Origin: Roseivivax isoporae LMG 25204
GTDB taxonomy: Bacteria > Pseudomonadota > Alphaproteobacteria > Rhodobacterales > Rhodobacteraceae
Length of the DNA stretch: 64,000 nucleotides
Direction of reading: 5' to 3'
Assembly (NCBI RefSeq): GCF_000521865.1
Contig: NZ_JAME01000003.1
Location: 62,001-126,000, forward strand
Part shown: positions 62,532 to 64,000 of the stretch, piece after piece
Position numbering within the stretch: the stretch's first letter is position 1
Layout: every line of letters starts with the position of its first letter
Translations under genes and position numbers: made by a program
Notes under the pieces: generated by a model
The model's database searches: none
Seen by the model: only the letters and a program-made list of their open reading frames with translations
What the model was told of the DNA's origin: nothing

Positions 62532-63971
62532 CTACTCGGCCGCCCAGCCCGAGACGGCCTTGATCTCGGTGAAGTCCTCGATGCCGAAATGGCCGCCCTC
62601 GCGCCCGTTGCCGGACTGCTTCATGCCGCCGAAGGGTGAGCCTGCGGAACGGTCCTGGCCGTTCATCTCGACCATGCCCGAGCGCAGCTGCCGCGCGAGC
62701 CGGTTGCGGCGCGCGCCGTCCTGCGTCTGCACGTAGTTCGTGAGCCCGTAGACGGTGTCGTTGGCGATCTCGACCGCCTGCGCCTCGTCCTCGAACCGCA
62801 TGATGGTCAGCACGGGGCCGAAGATCTCCTCGCGCGCGATGGTCATGTCGTTCGTCACGTCGGCAAAGACCGTGGGGCGGGCAAAGAAGCCTCGGTTCAG
62901 GCCCTCGGGCCGGCCGGGGCCGCCGGCGACCAGCCGGGCGCCCTCGTCGATGCCCTTCTGGATCAGGTCCTGCACCTTCTGCCACTGCGTCTCGTTCACG
63001 AGCGGGCCGATATGGCGGCCGTCCTCCGAGGCGGGGCCGACCTTGACCTGCTCGGCGACGCGGGCAGCCTCGTCGACCACGCGGTCATAGACCGAGGATT
63101 CGACCAGCATCCGCGACGGCGCGTTGCAGGACTGGCCGGTGTTCTGCATCATGTGCAGCACGCCCCGCTTGACCGCCTTCTCGTCGGCATCGGCGAAGAT
63201 GAGGTTGGCGCCCTTGCCGCCGAGCTCGAGGTGCACGCGCTTCAGCGTGTCCGCGGCGTTCTTCGAGATCAGCCGGCCGGCGCGCGAGGAGCCGGTGAAG
63301 CTGACCATGTCGACGTCGGGATGACCCGAGAGCTGGGTGCCGACGCCCGGGCCGTCCCCGTTCACGAGGTTGAACACGCCCTTGGGGAACCCCGCCTCGT
63401 CCATGCATTCGGCAAAGATCATCGCCGACAGCGGGCTTTCCTCGGAGGGCTTCAGGATCATGGTGCAGCCCGCGACGGCGGCCGCGCCGACCTTGAGCGT
63501 GACCTGGTTCATGGGCCAGTTCCACGGCGTGATGAGCGCCGCGACGCCCACCGCCTCGCGGATGATGCGGTCGCCCGGCGCGTCGTCGCGCAGCGGCGCC
63601 TCGAACGGGAAGTCGCGCGCGGCGTCGAGGAACTCCTGGAGGTGGAAGGCGCCCGCGCCCGACTGGCTGCTGCGGGCGAGGTCCCGCGGCGCGCCCATCT
63701 CCTGGCTCATGGCCTCGGCGATGTCGTCCGCGCGGCGCTTGTACACCTCGAGCAGCCGCTCGAGGCAGGCGATGCGCTCGGCCGGGTCGGCGTGCATCCA
63801 GCCCGGCAGGGCGCGCTTGGCCGCGGCGACTGCGGCGTCGGTGTCGGCGGCACCGCCGAGCGAGATGACCGCGAAGGGCTCCTCGGTCGACGGGTCGATC
63901 ACCTTGTGGTCGGTGCCTGCGACCGGGTCGGTCCAGGCGCCGTCGATGTAGAATTGCCGGCGTTCGATCAT
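62532..63971 (-). CDS. Aldehyde dehydrogenase family protein
   Basis: A 479-residue single-module ALDH. 'ALITPWNWPMNQVTLKVGAAAVAGCTMILKPSEESPLSAM' is the NAD-binding part, 'VSFTGSSRAGRLISKNAADTLKRVHLELGGKGANLIF' holds the general base Glu, and the nucleophile is Cys282 in 'NTGQSCNAPSRMLV'. 'GSPFGGMKQSGNGREGG' closes the active site. Substrate unclear; a general NAD(P)-linked aldehyde or betaine-aldehyde-like role fits. The gene is complete, with its ATG 29 bases from the window edge. Confidence 0.93.
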   Translation of the reverse strand: MIERRQFYIDGAWTDPVAGTDHKVIDPSTEEPFAVISLGGAADTDAAVAAAKRALPGWMHADPAERIACLERLLEVYKRRADDIAEAMSQEMGAPRDLARSSQSGAGAFHLQEFLDAARDFPFEAPLRDDAPGDRIIREAVGVAALITPWNWPMNQVTLKVGAAAVAGCTMILKPSEESPLSAMIFAECMDEAGFPKGVFNLVNGDGPGVGTQLSGHPDVDMVSFTGSSRAGRLISKNAADTLKRVHLELGGKGANLIFADADEKAVKRGVLHMMQNTGQSCNAPSRMLVESSVYDRVVDEAARVAEQVKVGPASEDGRHIGPLVNETQWQKVQDLIQKGIDEGARLVAGGPGRPEGLNRGFFARPTVFADVTNDMTIAREEIFGPVLTIMRFEDEAQAVEIANDTVYGLTNYVQTQDGARRNRLARQLRSGMVEMNGQDRSAGSPFGGMKQSGNGREGGHFGIEDFTEIKAVSGWAAE

Positions 63972-64000
63972 GGGTGGTCTCCCTTCACGAGATTTCCGTA

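Overview
The window reads as a piece of main chromosome from a high-GC alphaproteobacterium, most likely a member of the Rhodobacteraceae (Roseobacter/Paracoccus side). The evidence is gene content: a stand-alone MnmD, a dnaE2 behind an alphaproteobacterial SOS box of the form GAAC-N7-GAAC, a two-domain ALDH16-like dehydrogenase beside deoC, a FYDLN-type acidic protein, a dimethylglycine-dehydrogenase-like protein, and a short dispersed repeat ending in CCAAGAAGAAG that I associate with this family. I see no prophage, insertion sequence, CRISPR array or conjugation gene. Coding density is very high and most genes sit in short runs with 4-10 base overlaps.

Layout. 1-9.6 kb: the 3' part of a CPA1-type Na+/H+ antiporter with a cyclic-nucleotide-binding-like tail, a split mnmC pair (FAD oxidase and mnmD, divergent), an EamA transporter, a soluble lytic transglycosylase, dapA, sseA and an aromatic/aspartate aminotransferase. 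9.6-12.6 kb: a low-GC GFA-family gene, a universal stress protein, an RTX repeat protein, and rsfS-rlmH. 12.7-17 kb: deoC-ALDH16 and a small glycosyltransferase-like gene. 17-21.4 kb: SOS-box-controlled dnaE2 that lacks its usual C-terminal region and ends beside the dispersed repeat, an ABM-domain protein and uppP. 21.5-29.8 kb: gltD and gltB separated by a hydrolase and a second GFA gene, then mtgA. 29.8-32.7 kb: GST, queG, fmt. 32.7-36.7 kb: a minus-strand operon of CoA ligase, ACAD10/11-type dehydrogenase and phosphotransferase. 36.7-39.5 kb: quinone-oxidoreductase-like MDR enzyme, rpe, ghrA-like gene. 39.5-45.2 kb: the complete elongasome run mreB-mreC-mreD-mrdA-rodA. 45.4-49.7 kb: two unrecognised secreted or anchored proteins, a DMGDH-like gene, an SMR pump. 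49.7-55.2 kb: a large MscS-type channel, then an SOS-box-controlled pair of a radical SAM protein and a DUF4130-UdgX fusion. 55.2-64 kb: GNAT, tRNA-Ala(GGC), FYDLN protein, YgjP-type peptidase, GntR regulator, accA, LysE/Lrp divergent pair, fRMsr with two more LysE genes, a RluA-type synthase and an aldehyde dehydrogenase.

Themes. Cell-wall growth is heavily represented: elongasome, mtgA, a lytic transglycosylase, uppP and dapA. Nitrogen assimilation is gltBD. Translation and RNA modification are mnmD/C, rlmH, rsfS, queG, fmt and a RluA-type enzyme. The strongest candidate for something under-described is the damage-response set. Two separate loci, dnaE2 at 17.1 kb and radical SAM-UdgX at 52.4 kb, each carry an exact GAAC-N7-GAAC SOS box just upstream, and both are marked by the same dispersed repeat: at the truncated end of dnaE2, and in frame inside the UdgX fusion.
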